From: CADCWN01 sp039810045
Lineage (GTDB): Bacteria; Chloroflexota; Chloroflexia; Thermomicrobiales; CADCWN01
Reading direction: 5' to 3'
Length of the DNA stretch: 64,000 nt
NCBI GenBank assembly: GCA_039810045.1
Contig: JBDHWF010000001.1
Location: 24,096-88,095, forward strand
Position numbers and translations under genes: made by a program. Shown piece by piece: positions 8,585 to 18,072 of the stretch (its first letter is position 1; each line of letters begins with the position of its first letter). Under the pieces are notes generated by a model. It made no database searches and was not told the DNA's origin. It was given only the letters and a program-made list of their open reading frames with translations.

Positions 8585-9361
8585 CTAGCGGGCAGTCAAG
8601 CCCCCATCAATCGTTACTGCCGAACCAGTCATAAACTCGGCGGCATCAGAGGCAAGGTAGACCGCAAGATCGGCAATTTCGTCGGGCCGCCCCATCCGCC
8701 CAACTGGTTGGCGGGCGTGCAATTCCACTACCGTTTCATCTTTGTTCTCTTTGTGGAAACGGTCAAGATACGATTCGACAAATGGCGAGTAGACAGTACC
8801 AGGACAGATGCAGTTGCAGCGTACCCCAGTGCCAGCGTAGTCCACGGCGATCGATTTACTCAGCGCCACCACTGCGCCTTTCGTCGCCCCATAGGCGAAC
8901 CGCCGCGATACCGCGACCAGCCCCGCCACCGAGCCGATATTGATGATCGTGCCGCCTTTCGGCTCCTGGGCCAGCATCACTGGGATCGCTGCGGCACAGG
9001 TCAGGTAGGTGCCAGTGACGTTGACCGCAAAGAGTTTTGCCCACTCATTTTCCGGCGTTTCCTCAACGTTGCCCACAAAACCGATTCCCGCGCAGTTGAC
9101 CAATGAATCCAACCGCCCGAAGCGTGCTTGGGCCAACGCCACCGCCGCCGCCGCGTCATCGGCCCGTGTTACGTCAAGTTGAATGAACGCGGCGTTCTCG
9201 CCCAACTGCATTGCCAAGGTTTCGCCTGTTGCAACATTGAGGTCGCCCAACACCACCTGCGCCCCCTGCTCGATAAAGGCCTTGGCAGTTGCTGCGCCAA
9301 TCCCCGACGCGGCACCAGTAATGAGGGCGACTTTTCCTGCCAGACTAAATCGCGCGGTCAT
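8585..9361 (-). CDS. SDR-family oxidoreductase (likely sugar-acid or deoxysugar dehydrogenase)
   Basis: This classical short-chain dehydrogenase of 258 residues has TGAASGIG near the N-terminus, NCAG after strand 4, the active-site tyrosine and lysine in YGATK, and a C-terminal GSAVTIDGG. It is the last gene of the minus-strand run fucosidase, mutarotase, aldo/keto reductase, SDR, with gaps of 15-33 bases. In non-phosphorylative fucose pathways an SDR oxidises either L-fucose or 2-keto-3-deoxy-L-fuconate; either would fit. AAGGGAG precedes the ATG. The substrate is inferred from neighbours only. Confidence 0.88.
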   Translation of the reverse strand: MTARFSLAGKVALITGAASGIGAATAKAFIEQGAQVVLGDLNVATGETLAMQLGENAAFIQLDVTRADDAAAAVALAQARFGRLDSLVNCAGIGFVGNVEETPENEWAKLFAVNVTGTYLTCAAAIPVMLAQEPKGGTIINIGSVAGLVAVSRRFAYGATKGAVVALSKSIAVDYAGTGVRCNCICPGTVYSPFVESYLDRFHKENKDETVVELHARQPVGRMGRPDEIADLAVYLASDAAEFMTGSAVTIDGGLTAR

Positions 9362-9376
9362 CAGTACAACTCCCTT

Positions 9377-10351
9377 CTACTGCTTCTTCCAGCGATTCGC
9401 TTCGGGGTCTTCCGCTGGTTGATCATCGAGCGCCGCAAATGCCGACCAAAGGGCGTCAGGGATCGGGAATGTCGCCAATTCCGCCGTCTGGACAATCCGC
9501 TCAGGGCGGGTCATTCCCACAATCGTCGTCGCGATTCGTGGGTCACGAATCGAGAATTGCAGCGCGGCAGCGGCGAGCGGCACGTCATATTCAGCACAGA
9601 TCGCGGCAAACTGCTGCACCCGTGCCACGAGGTCTGCCGACGCTTCCTGATAAGCATAACGCGGATATGAATCAGGGCCTTTCGCCAGTATCCCACTACC
9701 GTACGGGGCAGCGTTCGCGACGGCTACACCCCGCGCCGCGCAGACAGCGATTAATGGCTCTGCCGAGCGGTTTACCAAGGTGTAGCGATTGTGCGTGATA
9801 GCCACCGCATATGCGCCAGTTTCTACGTACTGAATCGTCAGATCGATTGGCCCAGGAGCAACACCGAGATGCTCAATCAACCCTTCTTCTTTCAGGCGCA
9901 CCAGGGTCTCGACAGCGCCACCAGTAGCGTTCAATTCGGCAAATGAGGCGTGTTCGGGGTCATGCAGGTAGACCAGTTGCAACCGTTCCAGCCCCAGCAA
10001 CCGCAGGCTACGCTCAACCGAGCGCCGCATCTGCTCGCCAGTAAACTCACCAGTCTGCAAGTCGCGGTCGGCTTTCGTCGCCAACACGACGCCATCAGGG
10101 AGCCCCCCAAGCTCCTTCAGCACGATCCCAATCCGGCGTTCGCTTTCGCCATCGCCATATGAGGCAGCCGTGTCGATAAAATTGATCGGGCCATCACAGG
10201 CTGCGCGGATCGTCGCCAATGCTCGCTCTTCAGGAACAGAGTAGGCAAACGTTTCGGGCATATCCCCAAGCGGCGCACAACCCAAGCAAACGGGTGTCAC
10301 CATCAGCCCGGTTGAGCCAAGCGAGCGCCGGGGTAGCGGATTCACGGTCAT
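9377..10351 (-). CDS. Aldo/keto reductase, probable aldose (L-fucose type) 1-dehydrogenase
   Basis: This 324-residue TIM-barrel protein carries the AKR tetrad: Asp and Tyr in FIDTAASYGDG, Lys in LATKADRD and His in VYLHDPEH. The N-terminus RRSLGSTGLMVTPVCLGCAPLG resembles D-threo-aldose / L-fucose dehydrogenases of the AKR family. Such enzymes oxidise the aldose to a lactone with NAD(P). It sits between the mutarotase and SDR genes of the fucosidase operon, which supports that role. A strong AAGGAGG precedes the ATG. Confidence 0.85.
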   Translation of the reverse strand: MTVNPLPRRSLGSTGLMVTPVCLGCAPLGDMPETFAYSVPEERALATIRAACDGPINFIDTAASYGDGESERRIGIVLKELGGLPDGVVLATKADRDLQTGEFTGEQMRRSVERSLRLLGLERLQLVYLHDPEHASFAELNATGGAVETLVRLKEEGLIEHLGVAPGPIDLTIQYVETGAYAVAITHNRYTLVNRSAEPLIAVCAARGVAVANAAPYGSGILAKGPDSYPRYAYQEASADLVARVQQFAAICAEYDVPLAAAALQFSIRDPRIATTIVGMTRPERIVQTAELATFPIPDALWSAFAALDDQPAEDPEANRWKKQ

Positions 10352-10378
10352 TGGTTCCTTCCTCCTTCGCGGGCTGGT

Positions 10379-10741
10379 TTATTGTCCACCTGGCTGATGC
10401 TGCGGCCAACTCAGCGCAAAGACTTCTTCCATCAGCGCCCACCACTCATCGGGCGCGGCCTCTGGCGCCCGCTCCTGTAACTCGGCCATCCAGCGATTCC
10501 ACTCTGCCGACTGGGGGTCATCGTTAATCCGCACAAAGTCACGCGCTGGTTCAAACTGGTCATCCGTTTCGAGGTACATGAACATTCGGCGGTCGCGCAG
10601 GAAGATCCGCATTTCCTGCACGCCAACCTCACGCAGCCGTGCAGTGACCGCGGGCCAGACCCGCTGATGCGCTTCTTTGTAGGCGGCAATCTTCGCTGGG
10701 TCGTCTTGTAGGCAGAGAGTCTGCCCGAAATATTGCGTCAT
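10379..10741 (-). CDS. L-rhamnose mutarotase-family protein (deoxysugar mutarotase)
   Basis: The 120-residue single-domain protein has the RhaM layout: KEAHQRVWPAV near residue 22 with the conserved His, IFLRDRRMFMYLET in the middle, and a Trp-rich C-terminal part. RhaM-type enzymes interconvert alpha and beta anomers of L-rhamnose or L-fucose. Between a fucosidase and an aldose dehydrogenase, the L-fucose anomers are the likely substrate (inference; the same pairing is known in other fucose loci). AAGGAGG lies 4-5 bases before the ATG. Confidence 0.88.
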   Translation of the reverse strand: MTQYFGQTLCLQDDPAKIAAYKEAHQRVWPAVTARLREVGVQEMRIFLRDRRMFMYLETDDQFEPARDFVRINDDPQSAEWNRWMAELQERAPEAAPDEWWALMEEVFALSWPQHQPGGQ

Positions 10742-10774
10742 GCTTCCTCCTTATCAGCGGCCAGTATCAGGCAG

Positions 10775-12067
10775 TCAATCATTCAGAAAAAGCTCAATCA
10801 CCGGCACCAGCACATTGGGGCGTTGTACGGGCAACTCCAGCACCAGCGTGCCGGCTGTTCCGGCCATCGTAATCGTGCTGGCAGCCTGATCTGGGTCCGA
10901 CTCAATCATCCGAATCTCCGAGCCATCATTGAGCAACTGCGCGTAGGCCACTTTGCCTGCAAAGCCATCTAGATGGATATGGCGCAGCGGCCAGGCGAAG
11001 ATATGCAGATAGAGCCGTCCAGCATTCTCAGTAAAGCGGCAGTCAGGCGGCGGCACCTGCTCACTCACCGTGCAGCCATAGATCGCCCGCCCATGCAGCC
11101 GCAGCCATTCGCCCAGTGCGGCGAGTGTTGCCGAAGCACGCGGCTCAAACTCACCACGGGCGTTCGGCCCCACATTCAACAGCAAGTTGCCACCCTTGGA
11201 GACGGTATCAACGAGCAGACGCGCTAATAAGTCAGGGGATTTCCAATCGAGGTTATCGCGGTCGTAGCCCCAACTCCCGTTCAGCGTCTGGCAGGCTTCC
11301 CACAAAACCCGCGCCCCATCGCGCTCCATCCAGGCGCGCGGCTGATATTGCTCTGGCGTCAACAGATCCGCGCTACCTGGGAGATCGAGGCGATCATTGA
11401 CGATGATCCCCGGTTGCAGTTCACGCGCCAGTTGTAGCAATCCTGCCGAGTCCCAATCATCCCGCCCTTTACCGCCCCAGACAAGATCGGGATACGAGAA
11501 GTCGAACCAGATAATCTCAATCGGCCCATAGTTCGTCAGCAGTTCCCGCACCTGTCCGTGCAGGTAGGCCCGATATTTGGCAATATCACGGCCCCTGGTC
11601 GCCGCCTTAAACTCCTCATCATCACGCTGCGAGTGGATCCCATCAACCGGGAATTCTGGATGATGCCAGTCGAGCAAGGAATGATAAAAGCCAATCTTCA
11701 ACCCCTCGGCCCGAAAAGCCTCAACAAAAGGCCGCAGCAGGTCACGACCTGCAGGGGTATTGGGGGCTTTATACTCGGTTAGCGCCGAGTCCCAAAGGCA
11801 AAACCCTTCGTGATGCTTCGTCGTCAATACCACGTAGCGCATTCCCGCTGCTTTGGCCTGTCTGGCCCAGGCAACCGGGTCATAAAGGTCAGGGTCAAAG
11901 TGCGCGAAATACCGATCATAGTGATCATCGTTCAATTGCTCGCGCTGCCGCACCCATTCATGGCGGGCGGGCAAGGCATAGAGCCCCCAATGAATAAACA
12001 GACCAAAGCGATCCTGAACAAACCAAGCAGTATCACCGCCCGTTGGGTACGGCCCTGCCTTCGTCAT
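10775..12067 (-). CDS. Alpha-L-fucosidase, GH29
   Basis: This 430-residue GH29 protein has the N-terminal barrel motifs FGLFIHWGLYALP and TTKHHEGFCLWDS. The nucleophile Asp is in IIWFDFSYPD (about residue 200). A beta-sandwich-like C-terminal region follows. No signal peptide is present, so it would cleave alpha-L-fucosyl groups from imported oligosaccharides in the cytoplasm. GAGGAG precedes the ATG at 12067. It is the first gene of a four-gene minus-strand operon and faces the two-component system across a 205-bp divergent region. Confidence 0.93.
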   Translation of the reverse strand: MTKAGPYPTGGDTAWFVQDRFGLFIHWGLYALPARHEWVRQREQLNDDHYDRYFAHFDPDLYDPVAWARQAKAAGMRYVVLTTKHHEGFCLWDSALTEYKAPNTPAGRDLLRPFVEAFRAEGLKIGFYHSLLDWHHPEFPVDGIHSQRDDEEFKAATRGRDIAKYRAYLHGQVRELLTNYGPIEIIWFDFSYPDLVWGGKGRDDWDSAGLLQLARELQPGIIVNDRLDLPGSADLLTPEQYQPRAWMERDGARVLWEACQTLNGSWGYDRDNLDWKSPDLLARLLVDTVSKGGNLLLNVGPNARGEFEPRASATLAALGEWLRLHGRAIYGCTVSEQVPPPDCRFTENAGRLYLHIFAWPLRHIHLDGFAGKVAYAQLLNDGSEIRMIESDPDQAASTITMAGTAGTLVLELPVQRPNVLVPVIELFLND

Positions 12068-12272
12068 TTCATACTCCTCAATATCCTAACCACTGATGAA
12101 CCCGCTACCGCATTCTACAACGTCTCTCCGCTTGCTGTACTACGAAGAATCTTCATCCCCAGCTAAGTATCACTTAATCAATCCTTCATCAAACAACGAT
12201 ATACTCTGAACAACAACACTGCTTACGTGACTGCCAACCAGCAGAACCAACCACGCAAACAGGAGAAAGATC
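12068..12272. promoter_or_regulatory. Divergent promoter region between the fucosidase operon and the two-component system
   Basis: This 205-bp AT-richer gap lies between divergent start codons and must hold promoters for both units. No clear palindromic operator or consensus -35/-10 pair could be fixed by eye. The placement makes the two-component system a possible but unproven regulator of the sugar operon. Confidence 0.4.
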
Positions 12273-12965
12273 ATGGGTACTGAATCAACTGCCGAACGCC
12301 AGGTACGGGCCCTGGTCGTCGACGACGAAGAAACTATTCTCGAGTTCCTGGGCATGGGCCTGGGGTACGAAGGCTTTATGGTCGAAACCGCGCAAGATGG
12401 TCCCAGCGCGCTGGCCGCTGCTGATCGCTTCCGGCCCGACATTGTTTTGCTCGACTGGATGCTGCCCGGTCTTGATGGTGTTGAAGTCTGTCGCCGCTTA
12501 CGAGCCAAGGGCGATGTTGGCATTATCATGTTGACCGCCAAGGGCGAGACTGACGAGCGAATCGCTGGTCTGGACGCTGGTGCCGACGACTATGTTCCCA
12601 AACCATTCCGCTTCCAGGAACTGCTGGCGCGGATTCGCGCCGTACTCCGGCGTCGTGATATCGTGCTTCATCGCGTCTTGAAGGCCGCTGATGTTACCCT
12701 GGATCGTGGCACGCGGGAGGTGGTGCGCGATGGGATACAAATTGAACTGACCCCACGCGAATTTGATCTGCTTGAACTCTTGCTTGCCCATCCTGGTCAG
12801 GTCTTCCCTCGCGAAACGATCTTGAATCGACTTTGGGGATACACTTTCGTTGGTGATAGTAACGTGATTGATGTCCATATCGGTGCATTGCGCGAAAAGC
12901 TCGGTGATCGCCCACCGAAGTTGATTCAGGCAGTGCGCGGTGTTGGCTATGTGCTACGGGCCTGA
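12273..12965 (+). CDS. OmpR/PhoB-family response regulator
   Basis: Residues ~11-125 form a receiver domain with the acidic pair DDEE (17-20), the phosphoacceptor Asp61 in IVLLDWMLPG, a Thr in MLTAK and the Lys in VPKPF. Residues ~135-230 form the winged-helix DNA-binding domain (LTPREFDLLELL, VDVHIGALREKLG-like segment and RGVGYVLRA at the end). AGGAG precedes the ATG. The stop is three bases before the start of the sensor kinase, so the two are one operon. Confidence 0.95.
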   Translation: MGTESTAERQVRALVVDDEETILEFLGMGLGYEGFMVETAQDGPSALAAADRFRPDIVLLDWMLPGLDGVEVCRRLRAKGDVGIIMLTAKGETDERIAGLDAGADDYVPKPFRFQELLARIRAVLRRRDIVLHRVLKAADVTLDRGTREVVRDGIQIELTPREFDLLELLLAHPGQVFPRETILNRLWGYTFVGDSNVIDVHIGALREKLGDRPPKLIQAVRGVGYVLRA

Positions 12966-12968
12966 GCA

Positions 12969-14465
12969 ATGTATCGGCGGATACGCGACATCTCCCTCAG
13001 TTGGCGGCTGACCGCGCTTTACGTCACGGTGCTGGCCGTTGTCCTGACGATCCTGGGCGTCGTCCTCTACACGCGAGTCGAGGACTTCTTGCTGCGTGAT
13101 ACCGCCAGCCGCTTGCAGGCCAGTGCTAAACCGCCGAGTGGCCCAAACCGACGACCCGACGATGGCAATATCACCGATCCTGCGCGCCTCGCTGATCTTG
13201 CCAAAAATATCTCATCCCAGGATACGACCGTCCAGATCATCAGCCCTGATGGAACAATCTTAGCCACGGCAATCCCCTACAAAGGACGACCAACCGCCCC
13301 CACTGTTGATCCAACTTTAGTCCGCGAAGTCTACCGCACTGGCACCATTCATCAGACGCGCCTGACGACCGACGATGAAGACCGTTTAATCCTCTTACAA
13401 CCTTTTCCAATCGGCGACCACCCCACTGGGGTGGTGCAACTCACAACTTCGCTCGCCGCAATGGATAGCCTGCTCAACCAATTACGGCTGATGTTACTGG
13501 TCGGGGTGCTTGGTGCCGTAACGCTTGGGGCCATGATCGGTATTCCCGTCACTCGCGCTGCGCTGCAACCGCTGGCGCGGGTGACTACCACCAGCGAACA
13601 GATCGCCGCTGGCGATCTCAGCCAGCGGACAAACCTGAGCAATCGCTATGACGAGATTGGGCGGTTGGCGCTCGCCTTCGACAGCATGGTGGATCAGCTT
13701 GAGGAAACATTACGCGCCCAACGCCAGTTCGTCGCTGATGCCTCGCACGAGCTACGCACCCCCCTGACCGCCCTGGGGGGGCTGATCGAAATGTTGTTGC
13801 TTGGCGCAGACCGGGGTGATGCCGCCACGACCCAACGCGCTCTTAAGATGGCCGACCGCGAAATTGAACGCCTCTCGCGCCTAGTTGGCGATCTCCTTAC
13901 CTTATCTCGGCTCGATGCTCACCCTGTCACACATCATCACCCCCTCGACCTCGCGGCATTGGTCAATGACGTTGGGGAGCAAACGCACTATCTTGCGGGC
14001 GAGCGCACGGTAATCTGGCAAGCCCCAGAGCCACTACTGATCAATGGTGACCCCGATAAGTTGAAGCAGGTCTTGCTCAACCTGACCGGCAACGCGGTCG
14101 CCTTCACCACCACAACGGGACGTATCGAGCTTCGGGCGACCAGGCAAGGGCAAAATGCCTGTGTGCAGGTTGAGGACAACGGCAGCGGGATTCGCGCCGA
14201 AGATCTGCCGCGCCTATTCGAGCGGTTCTACCGTGGCGATAAGTCACGCGTCCGGCGGGCAGATGGTGGTGGTAACGGCCTTGGCCTCGCCATCGCCAAG
14301 GCGATCATTGAGGCGCACGGCGGCACTATCAGTGCCAAGAGTGTTGTTGATCATGGCACAACCATCACGTTCACTATCCCGCTGGCGAACGCCCACCAGG
14401 AAACAACTGCAGAGTCAGGGGCAAACACCACCTATGCCGTACCAAAACCGCGCACAATATCTTAA
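12969..14465 (+). CDS. HAMP-type sensor histidine kinase
   Basis: This 498-residue kinase has a transmembrane helix at ~15-37, an extracytoplasmic domain to ~160 and a second helix at ~165-190. HAMP follows, with PLARVTTTSEQIAAGDLSQR. The H-box is ASHELRTPLTAL with the phosphorylated His. The N-box is KLKQVLLNLTGNAV, and the G boxes are VEDNGSGI and GNGLGLAIAKAI, with the F-box LFERFYRGD between them. It pairs with the adjacent response regulator. The 3' end stops 6 bases from the opposing gene. The sensed signal is unknown. Confidence 0.95.
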   Translation: MYRRIRDISLSWRLTALYVTVLAVVLTILGVVLYTRVEDFLLRDTASRLQASAKPPSGPNRRPDDGNITDPARLADLAKNISSQDTTVQIISPDGTILATAIPYKGRPTAPTVDPTLVREVYRTGTIHQTRLTTDDEDRLILLQPFPIGDHPTGVVQLTTSLAAMDSLLNQLRLMLLVGVLGAVTLGAMIGIPVTRAALQPLARVTTTSEQIAAGDLSQRTNLSNRYDEIGRLALAFDSMVDQLEETLRAQRQFVADASHELRTPLTALGGLIEMLLLGADRGDAATTQRALKMADREIERLSRLVGDLLTLSRLDAHPVTHHHPLDLAALVNDVGEQTHYLAGERTVIWQAPEPLLINGDPDKLKQVLLNLTGNAVAFTTTTGRIELRATRQGQNACVQVEDNGSGIRAEDLPRLFERFYRGDKSRVRRADGGGNGLGLAIAKAIIEAHGGTISAKSVVDHGTTITFTIPLANAHQETTAESGANTTYAVPKPRTIS

Positions 14466-14471
14466 AGGCGT

Positions 14472-15743
14472 TTAGAGGAGCCTGAAGATCTCCCACCATT
14501 GCCAGGAGCCATAGATATAGGTGGCACAACTGATCAGCAGGAGCAGAAGCAGCAACCAGAGCGGCCAGCGCCGAATCCCCAGCGCAGTCAACAGCACCAG
14601 CGGCACCATCATATCGAGCAGATAGCGCGGCCCAAAGGTGATATATCCTGTACCAAACAAGAGGCCAATCGGGATGTAAATCAGCAGACAACTCGCCACC
14701 AACGCCCAGGTCAGTCCATTGCGCCGCCAGATCCACCAGCCCGCAAAGGCCCCTAGCAGTACTGGTGTCATCCAGAACAGGCCCCCACCTTTCCAACGGT
14801 CATCACTGAAGACGGTATAACCCCAAAACTGGTAATGAAAATTAATCGGCAGAAAATGCACATTGAAGAAACCGTACCGCTCGTAATCTTCAACAAACTC
14901 CAACGCCATATTGTGCCATTGCAATCCCGTTTCCAGCGGCTTACCAAAGCGAGCGACGTTGTACCACCCCGTTAGCACCGCCAGCACCAGCAGTGGCACC
15001 AGGCCCATTGCCACCGCCCGCAACCGCCACACGAGGGGCCGCGCCCAATCACGGCGCAAGAGATAGTAAGCCAGCCAAAGCCCATTGAAGACCAGGGCAT
15101 TGCGCGTGCCGCCCGCACAGGCCAACGCGAATCCAGTCAGAAAGTAGCCCCAAGAGCCACGTATACCAATGGCGGCAATCGCTGCCAGCAAGACACACGC
15201 CAGACCCAGTAATTGCGCGGTAAACCAGACAGTGCCAAATGGCGCAAGGATCAACTGCACCGAACCAAAGGCCATCGTCAGCACCAGGATTGCGCGACGC
15301 GATGCGCTGAGTGGGGCAACTCCATGGCGATCCGCCAGGGCCAGGAGCCAGGCAAATAACCCAGCCGTCGCGGCACCAATCACTGCGGTATAGAGCACAT
15401 CACTGAGTCCAACCCCAAAGATGGCGACCAGCGGCATCAGCACGATTGCGGGGAAAGGGGGCCAGTAGAGATACAGCCGCCCTTCATAGATCACCAGATC
15501 CCGCACCTGTTCCAGGTTATCGCGTAAGGCGAGCTGGCCGTGAAGAAAGGCGTCGGCTAGGTAATTAAAGAACGCATATTCGGTGCGGTTCCACCCATAC
15601 GCATTGAACCGGGCCCGCAAGAGGTAGATGATTAAGGCAGTAGCAAAGGCAATCAGGGGTTGCGCGAATAGCTCCAGGAAGCGCTTTGCAAGTCCGCTGT
15701 CAGAGGCTTCGGGTATTGGTTGTGTGGCACTCGCTTCAGGCAT
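14472..15743 (-). CDS. Polytopic membrane protein, probable lipid-linked-sugar glycosyltransferase (GT-C fold)
   Basis: The protein has about ten hydrophobic helices and an early loop with an acidic Asn-Arg-Thr-Glu stretch after TM1, like GT-C enzymes related to GT39/GT87. The frame is open to a TTG at 15839, but the ATG at 15743 has AAGG in front and was preferred. It follows the PMT-like gene in the same direction after 169 bases, and so belongs with the glycosylation set upstream. No residue pattern allows a sugar or acceptor to be named. Confidence 0.65.
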   Translation of the reverse strand: MPEASATQPIPEASDSGLAKRFLELFAQPLIAFATALIIYLLRARFNAYGWNRTEYAFFNYLADAFLHGQLALRDNLEQVRDLVIYEGRLYLYWPPFPAIVLMPLVAIFGVGLSDVLYTAVIGAATAGLFAWLLALADRHGVAPLSASRRAILVLTMAFGSVQLILAPFGTVWFTAQLLGLACVLLAAIAAIGIRGSWGYFLTGFALACAGGTRNALVFNGLWLAYYLLRRDWARPLVWRLRAVAMGLVPLLVLAVLTGWYNVARFGKPLETGLQWHNMALEFVEDYERYGFFNVHFLPINFHYQFWGYTVFSDDRWKGGGLFWMTPVLLGAFAGWWIWRRNGLTWALVASCLLIYIPIGLLFGTGYITFGPRYLLDMMVPLVLLTALGIRRWPLWLLLLLLLISCATYIYGSWQWWEIFRLL

Positions 15744-15885
15744 CAATACCTTATCTACCCAGGTCTGAGCATTATGCTGCCGCACAGTGTAGAGAGGATC
15801 AGCAGGAATTGCCAGACCAAACGCGCAGTATAAGCGCAATTCTCCACAGTATCCGCAATGATGAAGGGTCGCTGTGGGGTGACAA

Positions 15886-15902
15886 CCGTAGCGGGGCTAC
15901 GG
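15886..15902 (-). terminator. Short hairpin downstream of the PMT-like gene
   Basis: A 7-bp stem (15886-15892 with 15896-15902) and a GGG triplet loop lie 10 bases after the stop at 15913 on the minus strand. There is no strong T-run. Confidence 0.35.
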
Positions 15903-15912
15903 CAGCCAGCAA

Positions 15913-18072
15913 CTACCGCGTCGTCACCGCCGCACAATCATAAAGTTGCTGGCTGCTCTGTCCACTGCTCGTCGTCCCCAGCCAGGTTGTCGCTGGAACC
16001 ACAGCGCAGCTACTACGAACCCATGCCGCGAGATCGGCAGTCGCATCAACAATGCTGACACCACCATTCGGGCCAGCCATTGTCCCAGAGCCAGTACGAT
16101 TCGTCGTCCCACTGGCATTGAGGTAGAAGAAGCGCACTGTGTTCTGTTGCACCAGTTGTTGCAAATCCGCTACTGTCAGGACAGGATCCCACCCTTGATA
16201 ACCGCCCAAGGCCATCGCTGGCTGATCGGTAGCGAGCATAAAGACGCTGGCGTAGGTTGAACTTGGGGTGGCGACAAGGAAGGTTGCCTGCCCCTGCTGC
16301 GCGAGCAGATATTGCACTAGGCCTGCGTCGAGCGTATCCCAGTTAGCGCCCGCTATCGTCAGGGCCTGACCACCGCTGCCACCGCCTGCCCGATTCCCAT
16401 TTGCCGGAGCAGCGGGAGCGCCCTGCATACCGCGTACAGGCTGCTGTCCGCTTTGTCGCCCATTGGTCGTAGCTGGGGGCTGCCCAAATGGGGCATTGCT
16501 GACAGCACGACCACCACTATTCGCTGGCCCTGCCTGTGGCAACCACGCCCCACCATTGCCCGCCTGCACTGAAGTGACAGACCAGACCAGTGGCGTCACC
16601 AACAGCGCCGCCATGGCGACCGTTGCCAGCACTGGTGCAATCACACGACCCAGCCGCATCCAGAGCCGTACCGCCACGATACCGCTTGCGGCAAGACCGC
16701 AGACCACCAGGATCGGCACTACCAGCCGCGCACTCCACGTTGCGTTCGTTGTCAGCAATTTCGTCTGCACCAAGGCCGTGCCAAACAACACAGCAGGCAG
16801 GAGGAGCGCCGCGATTCCACCGCGCTGCCACGCACGCCAGAGAGCAGCAACGGCGATCCCCGCCAGCGCAGCGATCCCTGGGCCAAGAATAGTCAGATAG
16901 TAGAGATGGTAGAACCGCGCCACACTGAAGAACCCCCCAGTGCCAACCAGCCAACCAGCCCAAAACACCAGCGACAAGCCCTGCGCACTGAGCGGCCAGC
17001 GTCGCCATGCGGCGCCTGCTCCCGCAACCACCCCAACCACCGCTAGCGGTAAAAGCCAACTCGCCTGGTCTGCCAGACCGCTATTAAACAGCCGCAGCAA
17101 ACCAGGATCACCGATCCCCGGGGCAAACGCTGGTGCGAGATCGAGGTCAAGATTCCCTGGAAGAAACGTCAGCGCCGAGCGCACACTGGCGGGTAAGGCC
17201 AGCGTGAGCCGACTGAGGCCGTTATAGCCCAACACCAGACTGAGGGCTGAGTTTGTGCCACTCGACCCCACATATGGTCGCAGCGTCGCCGGAGTCAGGT
17301 CAACCACGATCACCCACGCCAACGACACAGCGAGCGTCATGGCACCAAAGAGCAACAGTCGCCCCAGACGCAACGGCCAACGCCCCTTTGCCCCCAGCAG
17401 ATAAACCAGGGCCAGGGCAGGCAATATCAGATAGGCTTCCAACATCTTGATATTGAAACCGAGGCCGACACAAGCCCCACTCAGCAGCAGCCAACCCAGT
17501 CGTTCAGTAGCGATAGCGCGACTCATCGCCCAGGCAGCACAGAGCAGCACGAAGACCAGTACTGTATCAGAGGTATTGTTGCGACTCGTGACCACGCTGA
17601 TCGGGGTCACCGCCAGCACTGCCGCTGCAATCAGCCCTGCCGCTGCTCCCCAATACTGGCGCACGAGCCAGTAGAGCAGGGCAACCGAGGCCACGCCAGC
17701 CAGGGCTTGCGGCAACAAGATACTCAGGGCGCTAAAGCCAAAGATCCTGGCACTAATTGCCTGTATCCACAGCCCTAGCGGGGGCTTATCGACCGAGATG
17801 AAGCCTCCGCTATCGAAGGCAACAAAGAAGAAGTTGTGCCAGCTCGTCAGCATACTTTTGACCGCAGCAGCATAATAGGTATTGGCATAGCCCTCGCTGG
17901 TCAGCCCAACGATATTCAATGCTGCCGATAGCCCCAGGATCAGTGCCAGCAATGGTCGTTGCCAGTATTGCCGGGTCAGCAGTGACAGCCCTGCGCGGCT
18001 GCGCCACTGCGTGGCAACCTGCCAACCATCTGCGGTCGGGCGATTCAGGCGCAGTTGCTCATCACCAATCAT
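15913..18072 (-). CDS. PMT/ArnT-like membrane glycosyltransferase (YkcB-type, GT39)
   Basis: This 719-residue protein has at least 12 hydrophobic helices. The first extracytoplasmic loop reads FDSGGFISVDKPPLG, the hallmark of the Bacillus YkcB branch with its catalytic Asp. A long Gly/Pro/Asn-rich extracellular loop lies around residues 500-570. A globular C-terminal domain (~570-719) ends the protein. It would move a sugar from a polyprenyl-phosphate donor onto an extracytoplasmic acceptor. The start ATG overlaps the stop of the GT2 gene (ATGA, 18069-18072), indicating coupled translation with the donor-making enzyme. Confidence 0.9.
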   Translation of the reverse strand: MIGDEQLRLNRPTADGWQVATQWRSRAGLSLLTRQYWQRPLLALILGLSAALNIVGLTSEGYANTYYAAAVKSMLTSWHNFFFVAFDSGGFISVDKPPLGLWIQAISARIFGFSALSILLPQALAGVASVALLYWLVRQYWGAAAGLIAAAVLAVTPISVVTSRNNTSDTVLVFVLLCAAWAMSRAIATERLGWLLLSGACVGLGFNIKMLEAYLILPALALVYLLGAKGRWPLRLGRLLLFGAMTLAVSLAWVIVVDLTPATLRPYVGSSGTNSALSLVLGYNGLSRLTLALPASVRSALTFLPGNLDLDLAPAFAPGIGDPGLLRLFNSGLADQASWLLPLAVVGVVAGAGAAWRRWPLSAQGLSLVFWAGWLVGTGGFFSVARFYHLYYLTILGPGIAALAGIAVAALWRAWQRGGIAALLLPAVLFGTALVQTKLLTTNATWSARLVVPILVVCGLAASGIVAVRLWMRLGRVIAPVLATVAMAALLVTPLVWSVTSVQAGNGGAWLPQAGPANSGGRAVSNAPFGQPPATTNGRQSGQQPVRGMQGAPAAPANGNRAGGGSGGQALTIAGANWDTLDAGLVQYLLAQQGQATFLVATPSSTYASVFMLATDQPAMALGGYQGWDPVLTVADLQQLVQQNTVRFFYLNASGTTNRTGSGTMAGPNGGVSIVDATADLAAWVRSSCAVVPATTWLGTTSSGQSSQQLYDCAAVTTR

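Noticed and set aside
16359..17059. Several open frames on both strands in the PMT-like gene
   Set aside because: Overlap a gene with clear membrane and catalytic features; compositions are typical of shadow frames.
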